Source of the DNA: Carettochelys insculpta | Lineage: Eukaryota; Chordata; Testudines; Carettochelyidae | Length of the DNA: 64,000 nt | Direction: 5' to 3' | Assembly: GCF_033958435.1 (NCBI RefSeq) | Contig: NC_134147.1 | Coordinates: 42,774,001-42,838,000, forward strand | Shown here: piece after piece, positions 45,751-57,679 of the stretch | Layout of the letters: the number at the start of each line of letters is the position of its first letter | Numbering within the stretch: position 1 is the stretch's first letter | Translations under genes and position numbers: made by a program | Notes under the pieces: model-generated | What the model saw: the letters and a program-made list of their open reading frames with translations, nothing else | Databases searched by the model: none | What the model was told of the DNA's origin: nothing

Positions 45751-47844
45751 TACAAGGCCACGTGTTTTCCAGTTCCACTCCGAAGCTGCGTGCTCCGTTG
45801 GAAAAGGTAAAGGCTGTGACGTGGCGAGTGGGGCCGCAGCACTTTTTAAAATAAAAGTTGCAGCGAACTTTGCGAAGGTGTTGCCAAAGCGTTGCAGCAC
45901 AAAACAGTAGATCTTTATGTGGAAAAACAAGTGCAAAATAGCTTTTATTCATTAGATGTAGCTTAGGTTTATGTATAAAACCAAACTAAATACCTAAATT
46001 CTCTACACCAAAACTTGGCTGATAATATTCTTTCAAGGTTCTCACACAGACACCCCCAGCCACCCACCCACTAGCGTTGCTGAACCTAGGGCCCATCCAG
46101 CACTCTTAGGTTCACAGTGGTTTCCATTATATTCAAGTTTTACGATTTGGTTCAGTGGTTTTCAGCACCCTCACTTTACAAATTGTTCCTGCATCCGTGC
46201 CCCAGACCGGTTTCCATGACACCAGCCCACATTTCCCTTCACCTCACTTATCCTGAATTGCCCTAATAAAAACTGTAAATGCAAAATAATCATGAACCAA
46301 AGAGAATTTGCATCTTTTGTGTTGTTTGTTTGCTTAATATTTTTCTGCCCTGATTAACTGGGTGTCTTTAAAGCACACAGATAAAGGTTATTTGGAATGA
46401 TAATGGCATCAGAGATTAAATGGAAAATCTCTGACCTTGGGAGATAGTTTAAACTTTCTAAAGTTTTTATATCAGAAAATCCTAAATATAGTTTTATGCA
46501 TAAAAGGTTGGTAGATTGTAAATGGTTTGGGAGCTTTTAGTAAATAGACTCTTTTTGCGTAGAAGAAAATTGTCCTGTTAAGCAAGTAGTAGCTCCTTAA
46601 ACACTAATTTCCTTCTGATAAAAATGAGATGTGGAAACATATGTGTTGTCTGTAATCTAAAATTTTCATATTACACATGCACGTATGTGTACCGTAACAG
46701 CATATAATGTATATGTTGTTATATCTCACCATGTCTATGTATAGTAGTTTGCTGTGCACTACAAAATTACATTTGAATTCCCACATATAAAAATGAAACT
46801 TATTGGGGAAATAGTAAGAAAGTAATTGTTCAGCAACATAGGCTTCCATAAGTTACTGTTGCATTCATACACCTGAAATTAGTACAACTTGGCCTGCTGA
46901 GTTCTGGTTTACAGAAGGGCCTAATTCAAAGCCCTTTGAGGTCAATAAAGAGCCCTCCAGGCCTCACCTACAACCTTTCAGAAAAATCAGCTGTTTCTGA
47001 ATCTCTCCAAACTTTGTGGAGATTCACATGCAACTCTGAATTTTGCCATTAGTCCCTCTGTGCAACAGATTAAAATGTCTCTGGTTTGAAGACGAGTTTT
47101 GGTTTAATTTGAATCTGGAGACCTGCAAATACAGTTATCAGTCTGAACTTGGTGACTCAAACCAATCTCTGCTCTCAGGAATTCTGGGACCATATAATGT
47201 TCATCAGGGTAACCAGAACCCAAAATCACCTGCAGGGCTTGTGGAATGCCATCATGTTGTGGGGGTTTTTTTGACATAATGTAATGGTTGATTATGCTGT
47301 GCGGGAACATGCTCACATATCACAGTATTGTGGTTTCTTAGATAATATAGGCAAGGTCTCCTTTCTAAGGGCTAGAACTATGCCTGCTCTGTGACTTGTT
47401 CTCATAGTCATAGCGCACTAGGTACATAGTGTTTATGGAATTTTTAGTAGTAGAGAAACTTTTTTTACAGCAAGAAAGGTGTTCACTTAAGTAATTTCTT
47501 ACATCAATTGTGCAGGTACTACACCACATCCTGACGGTAAACTAGATAGGCCTAACTTCTTAGCTGGGGATCTTAGTGGGTTCCCATGAACAAGTAACAC
47601 TCTAAAAAGTTCCGTTTGCAGTCTGCTCTACTCTGTTTTCCTGTGTTCTGGGGCTTAGGTTCTTCCGTTCATAATCAGCCCTGACAGCTGGAGATCAAGC
47701 CAGAGTCCACAGAGCCAATGGGTCAGGCATCATCCCTTCATAGATCTTGGGTTGGCTGAAGGGAGGCTTCAACTTTTCCTTCCTGGTGTTCCCAGCCATC
47801 CTTATACTGAGGTAACCCAATATGCTTACATAGTAAACATGCTG

Positions 47845-47942
47845 ATCTAAAGAAGTGGGCCTGCCCCACAAAAGCCCATCACCTGATAAATTACATTGTT
47901 AGTCTTTAAGGTGCTACAAGACTGCATTTTTGTTTTATGCCA
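47845..47942 (+). mobile_element. Penelope-type tail repeat, decayed core
   Basis: 'ctgatctaaagaagtgggcctgccccacaaaagcccatcacctgataaatta' and 'ttagtctttaaggtgctacaagactgc' follow the usual layout; GAAA has become AAAA and the first box is changed. Confidence 0.6.
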
Positions 47943-50101
47943 ATAACCAGGCCACCACACCACCTTGATAAATTATCACAGGCCAGCTCTAAAGCCATCT
48001 CGGTTATAGCCCGCCTGTTCAAGAGAGCCTGGGGAATATGATTTTCAAAAGGGATGTGATTTAAAGACGTACGATTGTCACCTTTGGAAATCAGATATCT
48101 TTAGGTGTCTGAAGCTGAGTATCTATTTTAGGTGCTCAACTTGAGACATCTAAAGAGGCTTGTTATGTCCTGTCATGAGGTGGTTAGACTTGGATTAATA
48201 TTCCATTAATTATTAATCCACCTAATGTGCATTGTGTTGATGCATGCCAGCAGATTTACAATTGTTTAATTTTTTGAAACAGACAAAAATTCCATTTACA
48301 AAGACTTCTTTTGGCCTGAGTATGGCACACTTATAATATCGCTAACTGATCAAAAAAAACTTTCGTTTTCTTTTAATTACAGTGGTAAAGTCACAGAGAG
48401 GAAAGCCATCCATGCGTTTCATAGGAAGCATGGTTATTAAAGTCCAAAGGGAAACCCCAACCAATCAGTGGTGCAAGAACTAATATGAATCAATAAAATC
48501 AATGTTTCCTTAGACCAGAATTTAAGTCAGGACTTTCATGTGCAGCTGAATTCTTATGAGGGTTGAATGCTATCTGATGATTACAAGATTACCATTGATA
48601 GATTTTAAACCCCCTGAAGCAGTCCAACTTCTTTACTCACTGATCTCCATAGAAACAATTTATTATCCTTTCATAACTTTATTCAGGTTTTTTTTTTATT
48701 TTAATTGGTTTAGCTTCATGGAGCCAATACACAAGATAGCATAATGAAACTCTGTACTGATAATAACTTGTATCTGAGATATCAACTTCAGTTCAAGGCT
48801 GACACACTCTAGTTCAGATGGCATGTAAGATAAAATGTTCCATAAATGGAATCCAGATCTTTTTCCATGTACAACAATTCCAATAATTTCCCAAGAGCTC
48901 ATTTGGGGAAAGAAATTAGCTGGTACATTTGAAAGTGGACATGTGTTTAGAGTTCTTACAATGTTCTTAAATTTGCTCAAGGGATCAGTACATATTACTA
49001 TGAATTATTGTCCAACAACAGTTTTTAATTCCATAACATCTTTTACACTAGATCTAAACAGAAGTCATCGTGATATTCAAGCTTGAAGACATATCAGTAG
49101 TTTCTCCCAATACCCACAGCAAGATTCAGGACAGTATTAGCTTTGTCCTCTGTGGACCAGGACTTTGAACTTCCTCATCACTATGACTGAACAAAGCTAA
49201 CACAAAATGTCTTCAAGAGCATTTAGCCACAAACCTCCAGCCGCTAGGGATTTTTTAGCATGAATAGTTGCATGTTAGGAATTTTAATTCAATAAACCCT
49301 TGCTTATTCAGTTCCTCATTATGTGATCTTGTGAGAAGCAGACTGCAAACGAAGAGGCCGCCATTAGACGTGCCCTGAATCTGACCACAGGTTGTACCAC
49401 AACACCTGTATTACTCCTTTAGGTCAAGCAGAGATTTTTGGAAGGGCAAAAACTTCCACTGTCACCAGATTTCTCAACTATCAGGGTCAACAGCTCATTA
49501 CGGCTGTTCCCTTGATGGGCTGAATTTCAGTTTCACAGGGGTCAACTCATCACTTGGATATTAGACCTGACAGGGTGAAGTTCTGTAACATATTCAATTG
49601 CTCTGATTCACCATAAAGCAAAACTCAATAGACATTTCATAGAGAAATCCAACAGCAAACAAACAGTTCTCTTACTCCAAAATTCAGGCCCAATACGCTG
49701 GAATACTCACATTTTCCAATGAAATTGGGCCAGACACACCAGGTTCTATCAACTGCTTTGCAATAGTCTGTGAGCAATGTGTGGGTGGGGGAAGCCTTCC
49801 CATGGATCAGACACACTATCACTGAAGATACTTCAGGGGCTTGGCAGCTGATTCTCACTGTCATCACTTTTGGCCCTTCTCATTAGCAGAGCAGTAATTA
49901 AATAATGCAAATGGAAATGATAGGTGTAAACCAAGGTCCTGGACATTCACGAGAGCTACAAGGAAAGAACAACGATCCCAAATCTGAAATGGCATCCACA
50001 CTCACTGACATAGGCAAGAAAAAGAAACCTAACCAATAAAGCCAACTATGTGGCAATATGGGACATGACGTCCCCTTAATGCTACCTTTGCCATCCACGA
50101 A

Positions 50102-50399
50102 GGGCACGTCTTCACTACACAGAAGATGATTGACCTAGTCAGGGTTGATCTTCTGGGGTTCAATTTCGTGTGCCTAGTAAGGATGTGTGAAATCAAACTA
50201 TGTGGGGTTGGCAGTCAACTCCTATATTCCTTGATATTGCAAAGAGTAAGGGAGGTCAACGGGAGAGTTTCTCCCGTCAACTTCCCTCTGTGAGGACAGT
50301 GAGCTAAGTCGAATGTAGATAAGTGGACTCTAGCCACACAATTGCTGTAGCTAGAATTGTGTATCCACAATTGACTTCAATGTCTAGTGCAGACCTAAC
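50102..50399. mobile_element. MITE with GGGCACGTCTTCACTAC end
   Basis: The ends GGGCACGTCTTCACTAC and CTAGTGCAGACCTAA are degraded inverse copies. Internal 'caaagagtaagggaggtcaacgggagag' and 'gtcaacttccctctgtg' belong to the same MITE group as 10771-11000 and 26322-26616. Confidence 0.6.
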
Positions 50400-52209
50400 T
50401 GAAGTAAACTAATTCAGAAGATAGTTAGGGTCTGAGTCAGGAAGAGGGAGCTGCCGAGATGGAAAAGCATGGAGAGTTTATGCAAATAAGAGTATCAGAA
50501 GCAATCCAAAACCCATGTTGGGTGTTTTGATAAAGGCCTAAGAACAGATCTTGGGAATCCAAAATGTGCTCTTTGGAACTGTGAAGTACACAGCTGGTTA
50601 TTTTATGAATCTTTCTCATTTGGAGGCTAATGTCTGGGGAAGACAGAGACAGCACAGGGGAAGGGGAATCAAGGTACAGGTAGGTTTGTTTTAAGCCCCA
50701 TTAGTAGGAAATGCTTTAGGGTCAGATCCTTCTCTCCCTTCCATGGTGTGGAGAGGACCAAGATATATCAATACAGCAAGGAAGAGGCAGAGTGTGAGAA
50801 AGAGCTACCAGCTGTCCATATTAGACATATGGGCTTGAAGCTGCCTGGGAATTAAGGATGCATAGATGACGTGGGAGGGGTACAACTAACCTAGAGAGCA
50901 CAGTTAGTATTTTGCTGGAAATCCTAGACCTCCCCCTCTTGAAATCCACCTTGCTGTCTCTTCAGGTGTATAGGACTAGCTGACACAAAGCAAGGCTGCA
51001 TGGCACTGGGGTACAGATCCACAAAGTGTATATCCACGCTGCATTGAGATACCTGCGGTTTGGTCTCTGCCAGCTGACTCGGGCTAATGAGCCTCAGGGC
51101 AAGGGGCTGTTTAATTGTGATGCAGAAGTTTGGAGTCCAGTTCCAGGCCAAGCCCTGGGACCTTCCCATCTCACAGTCCCAGACCCTTAGCTCTAGGCCA
51201 AGTGTGAATGACTGTATCTTAACTAAATAGCTGCACAACGTGAGTCCCTTGACCCCAAGTCAGCTGGCAGGTCGAGCCAGAGATGTCTAATTTCAGTATA
51301 GAGATGGGCCACAGGCTCCCTGCTGCTTAGGCCGCTGGTGCAGGTCAAGGGTACCAAGACCAGTACATTTCCACCCTCACATGCTTCATGCAGAATTGGC
51401 AGGGGCAACAGCTGGCCCTGAAAGAGGGTTCTACCATATTGGTATAAAGTGATAAAGTCACAGCCAGTGCATAGGACTACGACAATCTTCTCCAGCTCGT
51501 GTCCCTGTCCATTGAGCAAGGGCGCAAGAAGAAACCAAAACAGAACCTAAGCTCCAGTATTAATAGCAGAAAAGAGACCAGGCTGCAGAAGGAATTTACA
51601 CAACAAGAGATAATTCATTTGCTACCCAGGGAAATGCTGAAAGAGCTCTAGGCTCAGGTCTGCGTGGCAACAACAGACTGGTACCTACATCATCATGGTT
51701 GGAGAGAATTCCTCCGTGTAAACCAGACACTGGACATGGCAGTGAGATTTTATAGAATATATTTCAATCAGAATAATTATGATAGCTATGTTGATCCCAG
51801 GATATTAGAGACACGTGGTGGTTGAAGTAATATTACCTATCCATCTAGTCTCTCTAATAACATGAATAGCAGGTTAGGCAGATAAAACAACAGATATGAG
51901 TCCTTTAAATCTAACAGCCAGAATGTTTTCAGTTGGGAATTTTTCCCTACCTACTGCATTGCAGTAGTGTTGCTTGTCTTTTAATCCTACTTTGGATCCT
52001 ACTCTGTGACACGTAGAAAACAGTTACCTTAGAAGAGGGAAGTAACATGACTGAAGTTTTCAAAGCAGTTCAGGGCACATAGCTCTTCGTTTTCATAGAA
52101 GACATTTAGCTAAATTCCCTTTGCAGTTTAGAAAATCTCACCCCCTGTATTTAATTCTGTCTTGACTGGGGGGAAAATCTGGCCGTATTCAAAATTATGC
52201 AGACACAAG

Positions 52210-52300
52210 GCCAAATCTATTAGTCTCTAAGGTGCCACAGGACTTCTTGTTGTTTTCTGCAGATACAGACTAACATGGCTACCCCTCTGATACAGCCAGA
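52210..52300 (+). mobile_element. Tail segment of the Penelope-type repeat
   Basis: 'ttagtctctaaggtgccacaggacttcttgttgttttctgcagatacagactaacatggctacccctctga' is the terminal part only, without the ribozyme-like core. It could instead be part of a tRNA-derived SINE read in reverse. Confidence 0.55.
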
Positions 52301-52494
52301 TGTCTGGCTTGTGCAGAAGGTTAGTTAGTGGGTGTTGCAGTCTTTCTGTGGACAGAGATGGAACAGGGCTTAGTTGTTTGAACCGAATGTAAGGCGGCTT
52401 GTTTATTGAGACCACTGGACATAGACATTCTCTGTCACATGAAGTGTTTAAATCTTGATTTGAGGGCATCCGTAACTCAGCCAGACCAGAGAGG

Positions 52495-52590
52495 TCTATG
52501 ACAGGAATGGATGGGTGAGTGTCTGTGGAAGAAGTTAGACTAGAACAATCTTAATGGTCCCGTCTGGCTGAAATTCTGTGATCTATGATA
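52495..52590 (+). mobile_element. CR1 LINE 3' end
   Basis: 'agactagaacaatcttaatggtcccgtctggc' followed by 'attctgtgatctatgat' is the CR1 3' terminus in sense orientation. Confidence 0.65.
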
Positions 52591-52657
52591 TCCGTCATTC
52601 CCATTCCATGGTTTTCTACTCCCAGACTGAAGCCTTGTTTCCACTGCTAAGAAGAGC

Positions 52658-52893
52658 TACAGTAAAAGCTTATTATCTGCACCTCCAGGGAATGGGGGGA
52701 GCCAGATAATCAAATATGCTGGATATTGGAGCAGGGACACTGGCCCCAGCCCCACCCAGCCAAGCAGCTGGCTCCCGGGCCTGTTGCTACCGGCTAGAGA
52801 GCTGGCGCCGTCTGGGTGGCTACCTGTAGAGCAGGTGCCAGGTAACTGAGCATGCCAGATATCCAAATTCCAGATAACTCAACTTCTACTGTA
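52658..52893. mobile_element. pogo-like MITE with TA flanks
   Basis: TA|CAGTAAAAGCTTATTATCTG and its inverse CCAGATAACTCAACTTCTACTG|TA bound 236 bp. Inside are further GATAAT and CAGATAT motifs and a GC-rich centre. No coding capacity. Confidence 0.65.
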
Positions 52894-53190
52894 TGTTTTT
52901 ACCTCCTGATAGTAGTGAACACACATGAACTATTCTGAGATTAAAAACAGTGAACTCAGAGCACTGTGGTGTCACTATACGTGAGGTGAGATTAGCCATT
53001 TTAGCTTTATTGTGAGATAAACTAAGTCAGAATTCTAGTACTGAACTTGCCTAGTTTACCTGACAGTGAAATATAAAGTGCCTTGTCCTCATGTGTTTTT
53101 ACCTCAAAACAGCTTCTACAGGTCAGCTGCGCTAAGGGAAAAGCAATGCCGTTTGTAGCAGTGAAGACAATGCCTAGCTAAACACACCTT

Positions 53191-53343
53191 GGCCTTGTCT
53201 ACACTTGCCCCTAACTTCGAAGGGGTCATGGTAATCAGGGTGATGGGAGATTACTACTGCAGTGCTGCGGTGAATATGCATCACTTCATTAGGCTAATTG
53301 TCCCCCACGGAAACTTTGAAGTGTCAAACTTTGAAGCACTGGC
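53191..53343. mobile_element. Half of a long-TIR MITE
   Basis: 'ggccttgtctacacttgccc', 'ggtcatggtaatcagggtgatgggagattacta' and 'cacttcattaggctaattgtcccccacgg' match the left half of the complete element at 63173-63480. Confidence 0.6.
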
Positions 53344-53354
53344 ATGTGTGTAAG

Positions 53355-53435
53355 GTGTGAGTAAGGTGCTACCGGACTCCTTAGTTTTGCTGAAAGAGAT
53401 GAACACAGGTACCTCTCTGAAACCTTCCTACAGGT
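53355..53435 (+). mobile_element. Tail segment of the Penelope-type repeat
   Basis: 'gtaaggtgctaccggactccttagttttgctgaaagagatgaacacaggtacctctctgaaacc' resembles the tail end of the family. It abuts the truncated MITE. Confidence 0.4.
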
Positions 53436-53884
53436 GATTAGTGGTAAGGTGTGTACAGATAGTCACAGCTAAGTGGTCGATGGACATCAGCCTTCAGTGC
53501 AGAAAGCAAATACCCCACTGAGAACAATCAGTAAATCATCTGAGTCTGAGGAGTAAGGTTACTTTCCCATTAGTTTGCAATAATCATCACTTATGTGATG
53601 TGCCTGTAAAATATTTCCTAAGCTGCAGAGATACTTTATTTAATTAACATCTTGTATTAAAGAATATTATCTATTTTGTCCCTTCAAAATGTTTGAGGAA
53701 GACAAATTTCTGTCATTAAAAATATGTCAACCTTTGGATTTTAGGTTATAACCAATAAACCCTGGTAAGTCTTGATGCAAAATGTAAACTAATGAAATCC
53801 ATGGTTTATATAATGGACACCTGAAAAACACTGAAATGGTTAACTTCCATGTAAGTATTTGTCTACAAGAAGCAATCATACATA

Positions 53885-54030
53885 AAAACAGGTATACTGG
53901 ATTAGACCAGTGGGCCATCTATACCAGTAGCCTGTCTTCTGATAGTGGCCATTGCCAGGGGCTTCAGGGGGAATGAACAGATCAGGTAATCACCAAGTAA
54001 CCCATCCATATCATCCATCCCCAGGACCTG
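53885..54030. mobile_element. CR1-like fragment
   Basis: 'tactggattagaccagtgggccatct', 'agcctgtcttctgatagtggcca' and 'aatgaacagatcaggtaatcaccaagta' are typical of an abundant sauropsid CR1 subfamily. Orientation was not decided. Confidence 0.5.
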
Positions 54031-54059
54031 GCAAATAGGTGAGGGAGGACTAAGAAAGT

Positions 54060-54490
54060 GTGTTTTCTGATGTGCATCATCATAAATAACCGTGGGCTCA
54101 GCGCCCATCGGTGTCAGATGACTCTCTCACTATTTCCTTCCATCTTTCCATGTCCAGTGCAGAGTGGCTTAGTTTCTGTAGACTAGCTGTGCACCAATCT
54201 ACTATATCATCTACCCATCTGTGGGGTCTGCCTCTCGTATTCGAACCATCCATTATCCTGAGCCAACTTACCAACCCAACCCCGATCACTCGATTGGTGT
54301 CACGGACCTTGTTTACCCAGGTGACGTCCTAGCGAGCACCTTTTATCATTTAGTCATACCGGCATCAGATTTCATTCGCATTATTGTTTCATGGTCACCG
54401 CATCACCACTCATCTGACCAGCCCTCCTCCATCCAGGCTTGGGACTGGCATGGAACCCCTAGAGGCTTCATGGTGGAGTTTTTCTAATGT
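54060..54490 (-). mobile_element. LINE 3' end with RT C-terminal remnant, copy 2
   Basis: On the minus strand 54289-54098 encodes RGRPHRWVDDIVDWC, LQKLSHSALDMERWKEIVRE and a stop, the layout seen at the C-terminus of non-LTR retrotransposon reverse transcriptases. A short GAT-rich tail follows at 54079-54073. The upstream part to about 54490 appears to be more of the same ORF in broken frames. A shorter copy with the same last ~100 bp lies at 31925-32060. Which LINE clade it belongs to is not clear to me. Confidence 0.55.
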
Positions 54491-55429
54491 GCACTAATAC
54501 GTTATTACTTAGACCATGTAGAGCCTGATGGTGCACATTAGAGGTAATGTGGTACACATTAACAGTGCTGTTTATGACAATACTATATCAAAGTGTACTA
54601 GGGAACATTACAAAGAAATTATTCAGCTTATATGCTACTATAATGAGCAGTGTACCTTCTACATGTTTATTTCAGCATAGACAGAAAGAATGCTTCCAGT
54701 ATCAATTTTTTGACATCAATGTAAAACAAAAATTGATAGAAAATCGCTGAAATGAAGTAACCCCCTAAAACAGAAGTCCTAAATGCTGTCATTTTACACT
54801 GATTCAAACAGAATCTTACAAACACTTTCATATGCAAATATTTTTTGTTCCTCTTATATGCAGTATTAACACAAAGTGCTCGAAAATCATGAATCAGAGC
54901 ATCAACATCATAACATTGGCTTTAAAAAAAATGACAAGATTAAAACAACTTGCCTTCTGGTTCCTGAGGTTGTAGAGAGGTCATGTTTTCAAGAGTTTCT
55001 CTGCAACCCAGAGGGCTAGCAGTTTACTTTTTGCTAAAATGAAAGCTGAGAGTTTCATACAATCATGGTAGTCCAGGACCTTAAGGATAAACACCATGGG
55101 TGACATTCTGGCTTTGAATGCTAATTGGCTTCATTGAGGCCAAGCTCTCATTCCAAATATAACAAGACTTGGAACAAAGCCAGGTGAACTGGCAATGTCC
55201 TTTGTATGTTGATTTCATCACCAAAATATTTTCTAATGTAAAAGTTTAGGAACACTTTCTAAAGTGTCATGGTTACCCTTTAACAACATAATGGATAGCC
55301 TTTAGAAAACCAGAGTTTCCATTTAAGCCTACCAAAACCATTTTAGAAGATGCCATTTTTCCACCCAGTTTTGAAATAGAGATATTCCCTTCCTGACCCC
55401 AGGAAAGCCAGCACTTTAGTTTCACTCAC

Positions 55430-55646
55430 CTCCCCCATAGGTGGTGGCACACATGATGGAAGTCACCCATGCAATCTGACTGTAGGATACGTTAAAAATC
55501 ATCCGGAGTTCTTTGAAATAGACTGTGAAAGCTTTTGGGAAGGAATACGCAAATCCAACAGAGATTGAAGCTCCAAATACCACTGCCCATCCCCATCCAC
55601 CATCCGGAGGGATATAGCCGAGGTCTGTATTAGCAGGAGGAGGCAT
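55430..55646 (-). CDS. SLC16 first coding exon, version B (distal, alternative)
   Basis: The acceptor ccttctttttcag is followed by an exon starting at 55689 with 43 nt of 5' UTR; the ATG is at 55646-55644; the donor GGAG|GTGAGT follows 55430. Coding length (217 nt), UTR length (43 nt), acceptor position and phase are identical to version A at 41907-42123. The 72 residues match version A at 50 positions by my count, including DGGWGW, FPK with K38 and ATTYGG. Differences concentrate after K38 (TVYFKELRMIFNVSYSQ against [17 protein letters not shown]). There are no stops or frameshifts. It can splice in frame to the 22191 exon, but not usefully to version A, whose exon starts with UTR. It may be an alternative N-terminus or the last piece of a tandem gene copy. 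Confidence 0.8.
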
Positions 55647-55939
55647 AGCTAGCTTAGATTTCAGATGAGAAAGCACGTCTCAGGAAGTCCTGAAAAAGAA
55701 GGTACAACACCTAAAATTAGCAGCTTCACATTTAAGCCCCCCCACCTTATGGGCTTGTGTACTCAGTGCAATCGAAGTGCATATAAAACTGGTAATTCAT
55801 ATGTAATAAATCCCAGAGTTTCACAGATCAGTGTCTTAAATTCCATATCAGCATTATAGTGGGCTTGGAGCAACATACTTCATTTTAAAATATAAAGCAC
55901 CTCTCTGATCAACCAGGCCATCACTCTGCTTGTATACTA

Positions 55940-56173
55940 ATGACACAGAGAAGTGACTCACTTTGTGCAGTAACGATGGTAGTTTGGGATGCGTGTTCCC
56001 ATGGATGCCAGGTGTTGGGGTCACCCAGCTCCACAGCACGGAGATTTTCTTAGCAGCACCCAGTGAGATAGCCACTAGGGATAATGCGCACAGCCCCACT
56101 GCACTCACTTCATTGATGCCCTAACTAAACATATTGCACCAAGAATGGGGGAGGAGAGTAGAACATGGAGCGT
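55940..56173. mobile_element. DIRS-like terminal region, left of the ERV
   Basis: 'gactcactttgtgcagtaacgatgg...gatgcgtgttcccatggatgcca' is a variant of the terminal sequence found at 2563 and 63018. The ERV left LTR starts immediately afterwards, so this older element was probably the insertion target. Confidence 0.4.
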
Positions 56174-56577
56174 TGTTGGCCAGTGGCCAGGTAATGTGCG
56201 GTGAGGTACCAACTGTGCCCTTGTTACCATCCGAGTCTTTAACTGCTAGAGCGCAGGGCTCCTTCGCAGCGGGCAGCCTGGTCCAGGCTGACGGATGCCC
56301 CAGGGTCCTAAACACCCGAGCCTTTTACTGCTACAGCAGGGAGCTCCATCGCAGTGGGCAACCAAAATTGGCTGACGGGTGCCCCAATGGTAGCACTAAG
56401 AGCCTTTCCACACCCGAGACTTCAACTGCTAGGACACACTGTCCCGTCGCAGCGGGCAACCAGGATTGGCTGACGGGCACCCCAGGAGTCTGCCCCATGG
56501 AGGTGGCATGACTCTACGCTAAGCTCTTAGCACTTTCACCTATGGCCAGGCTGTGGTAACCAAACGGTTAAAGTTCT

Positions 56578-56583
56578 TTTATT
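56578..56583 (-). terminator. LTR poly(A) signal
   Basis: AATAAA on the minus strand; the 5' LTR has it at 62069-62064. A second AATAAA lies near 56650 in the same LTR, so the R/U5 boundary is uncertain. Confidence 0.55.
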
Positions 56584-57045
56584 GTGCCGGCTGTGTTGCA
56601 GTGACAAAGAGGGACAGCAGTCAGGCTCAGATCTTAACTAGTTACAAGTTTATTAAGCTACAGTTTATGAGTGTGCGGTTACAAAAGGCTATTGTCTACT
56701 TGTTATATGCTAGCAGAGTACAGGTGTTAACAGGTTACGTTACAATCCAATACAAAGATATCTGTTTCACTCTAATATAACGATATCTTAATACAACAAC
56801 ATCTATCTATAGAGCTCTAATTCTTTATCTGTGTACACCAAAAGGAGACCTTAATGTGGGTACATCTTACCCTCCTTGCATCTCTTGATACCAGCATAGC
56901 CAAGCGAGGATCGGTCACTCAATTCTGTGGAAAGACGAGTACGAGGTTGGGTGTCCCCAGTTGCAGACCTCGGGAAGCAATCACCTGACTGGACCAGCAG
57001 GTAGTTGGTGGGAATGCACTCAGAGTCAGAGTGCTGCTGGGCCCA

Positions 57046-57053
57046 TATTTATA
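57046..57053 (-). promoter_or_regulatory. TATA box of the 3' LTR
   Basis: TATAAATA on the minus strand. The equivalent site in the 5' LTR (62533-62527) is TATAAAG. Transcription would start about 25-30 nt further left. Confidence 0.6.
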
Positions 57054-57488
57054 CCCCTTGGGTGACATATTCTCTTTCTTATCTATGGTGTCAGATCGTA
57101 CTGGTCTATCTTTTATGACGCCAGTTTTTACAAGGGCAATTCTTACTTAATTTGCACTTGTAAACCAGGAGATAAGCAATTTTGGGAGTACAGGACATTC
57201 TTTTACAAGGGCAAAGATTTCTCTTCTGGGATGGTTTGTGTGGGTGCATCACTCCATCAATGCCAGCCAAGGGTAATTTCCTGAGGCCCCCTTATTGACA
57301 GTTGGCCAGTTAACCTTTTATCTGTACTTTCTGTTTCTCAGGGTCACGATGAGCCAGCACATCTGGGCCTCAGTGAGAGACATCAAAGACTGTGCTGTCA
57401 GCAGCTGTTCCGTGCCCTGTGTGCTTGTGAGGCACCTCAGGAGGGGCAGCAAGCTGGCTTGTAAGGGGGAGACTTTTGTCTGGCTACA

Positions 57489-57497
57489 TCCCCCCCC
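57489..57497 (-). promoter_or_regulatory. ERV polypurine tract
   Basis: GGGGGGGGA on the minus strand immediately before the 3' LTR. This is the expected plus-strand primer site and confirms element orientation. Confidence 0.8.
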
Positions 57498-57679
57498 GAT
57501 GCATCACACTACATCCCAGAACGCAAGGTGGTGGTGATGCCAGCACCTCTTGCCCTCCTTGGAGAAATCTAAAAGTACCCAGTGATCTGATTAGTGTATG
57601 GGGAATCGCGGAACTGGTTTGGATCACTTTCCAGCTCCATGTGTTGGATTTGCGTGGAGGAGATAGCCACATTAATCAG

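Larger units (their letters stand above)
45751..55429. other. Region between CpG island and alternative exon: repeats only
   Basis: This would be intron for any transcript starting upstream of 55.7 kb. It contains one tail repeat (47850-47940), MITEs, CR1 pieces and a LINE end, listed separately. 45751-47849, 47941-50101, 50400-52214 and 54491-55429 show no gene, no RNA gene and no additional SLC16 exon; I looked for a second copy of the TM2-TM3 exon and found none. Confidence 0.7.
56174..57488 (-). repeat. ERV 3' LTR (left copy)
   Basis: 1315 bp, TGTTGGCC...GGCTACA on the plus strand, which gives TGTAGCC...GGCCAACA in the element's own sense. A polypurine tract abuts it at 57489-57497. A TATA box at 57053-57046 and an AATAAA at 56583-56578 imply a U3 of about 0.45 kb, a long R and a U5 of about 0.4 kb. 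The U5 end carries three imperfect tandem copies of a roughly 75-bp unit (56220-56510). It lies in sense orientation about 0.5 kb upstream of the distal SLC16 exon. Confidence 0.92.

Noticed and set aside
44422..45952. Long Cys/His/Pro-rich open frames (up to 360 residues) on both strands
   Set aside because: They follow the CACA minisatellite and the CpG island. Their composition is set by the repeat, several frames are open at once, and there is no domain or splice logic.
52210..52300. tRNA gene or tRNA-derived SINE head
   Set aside because: No cloverleaf could be drawn; the segment matches the tail of the dispersed repeat. A SINE origin of the family is not fully excluded.
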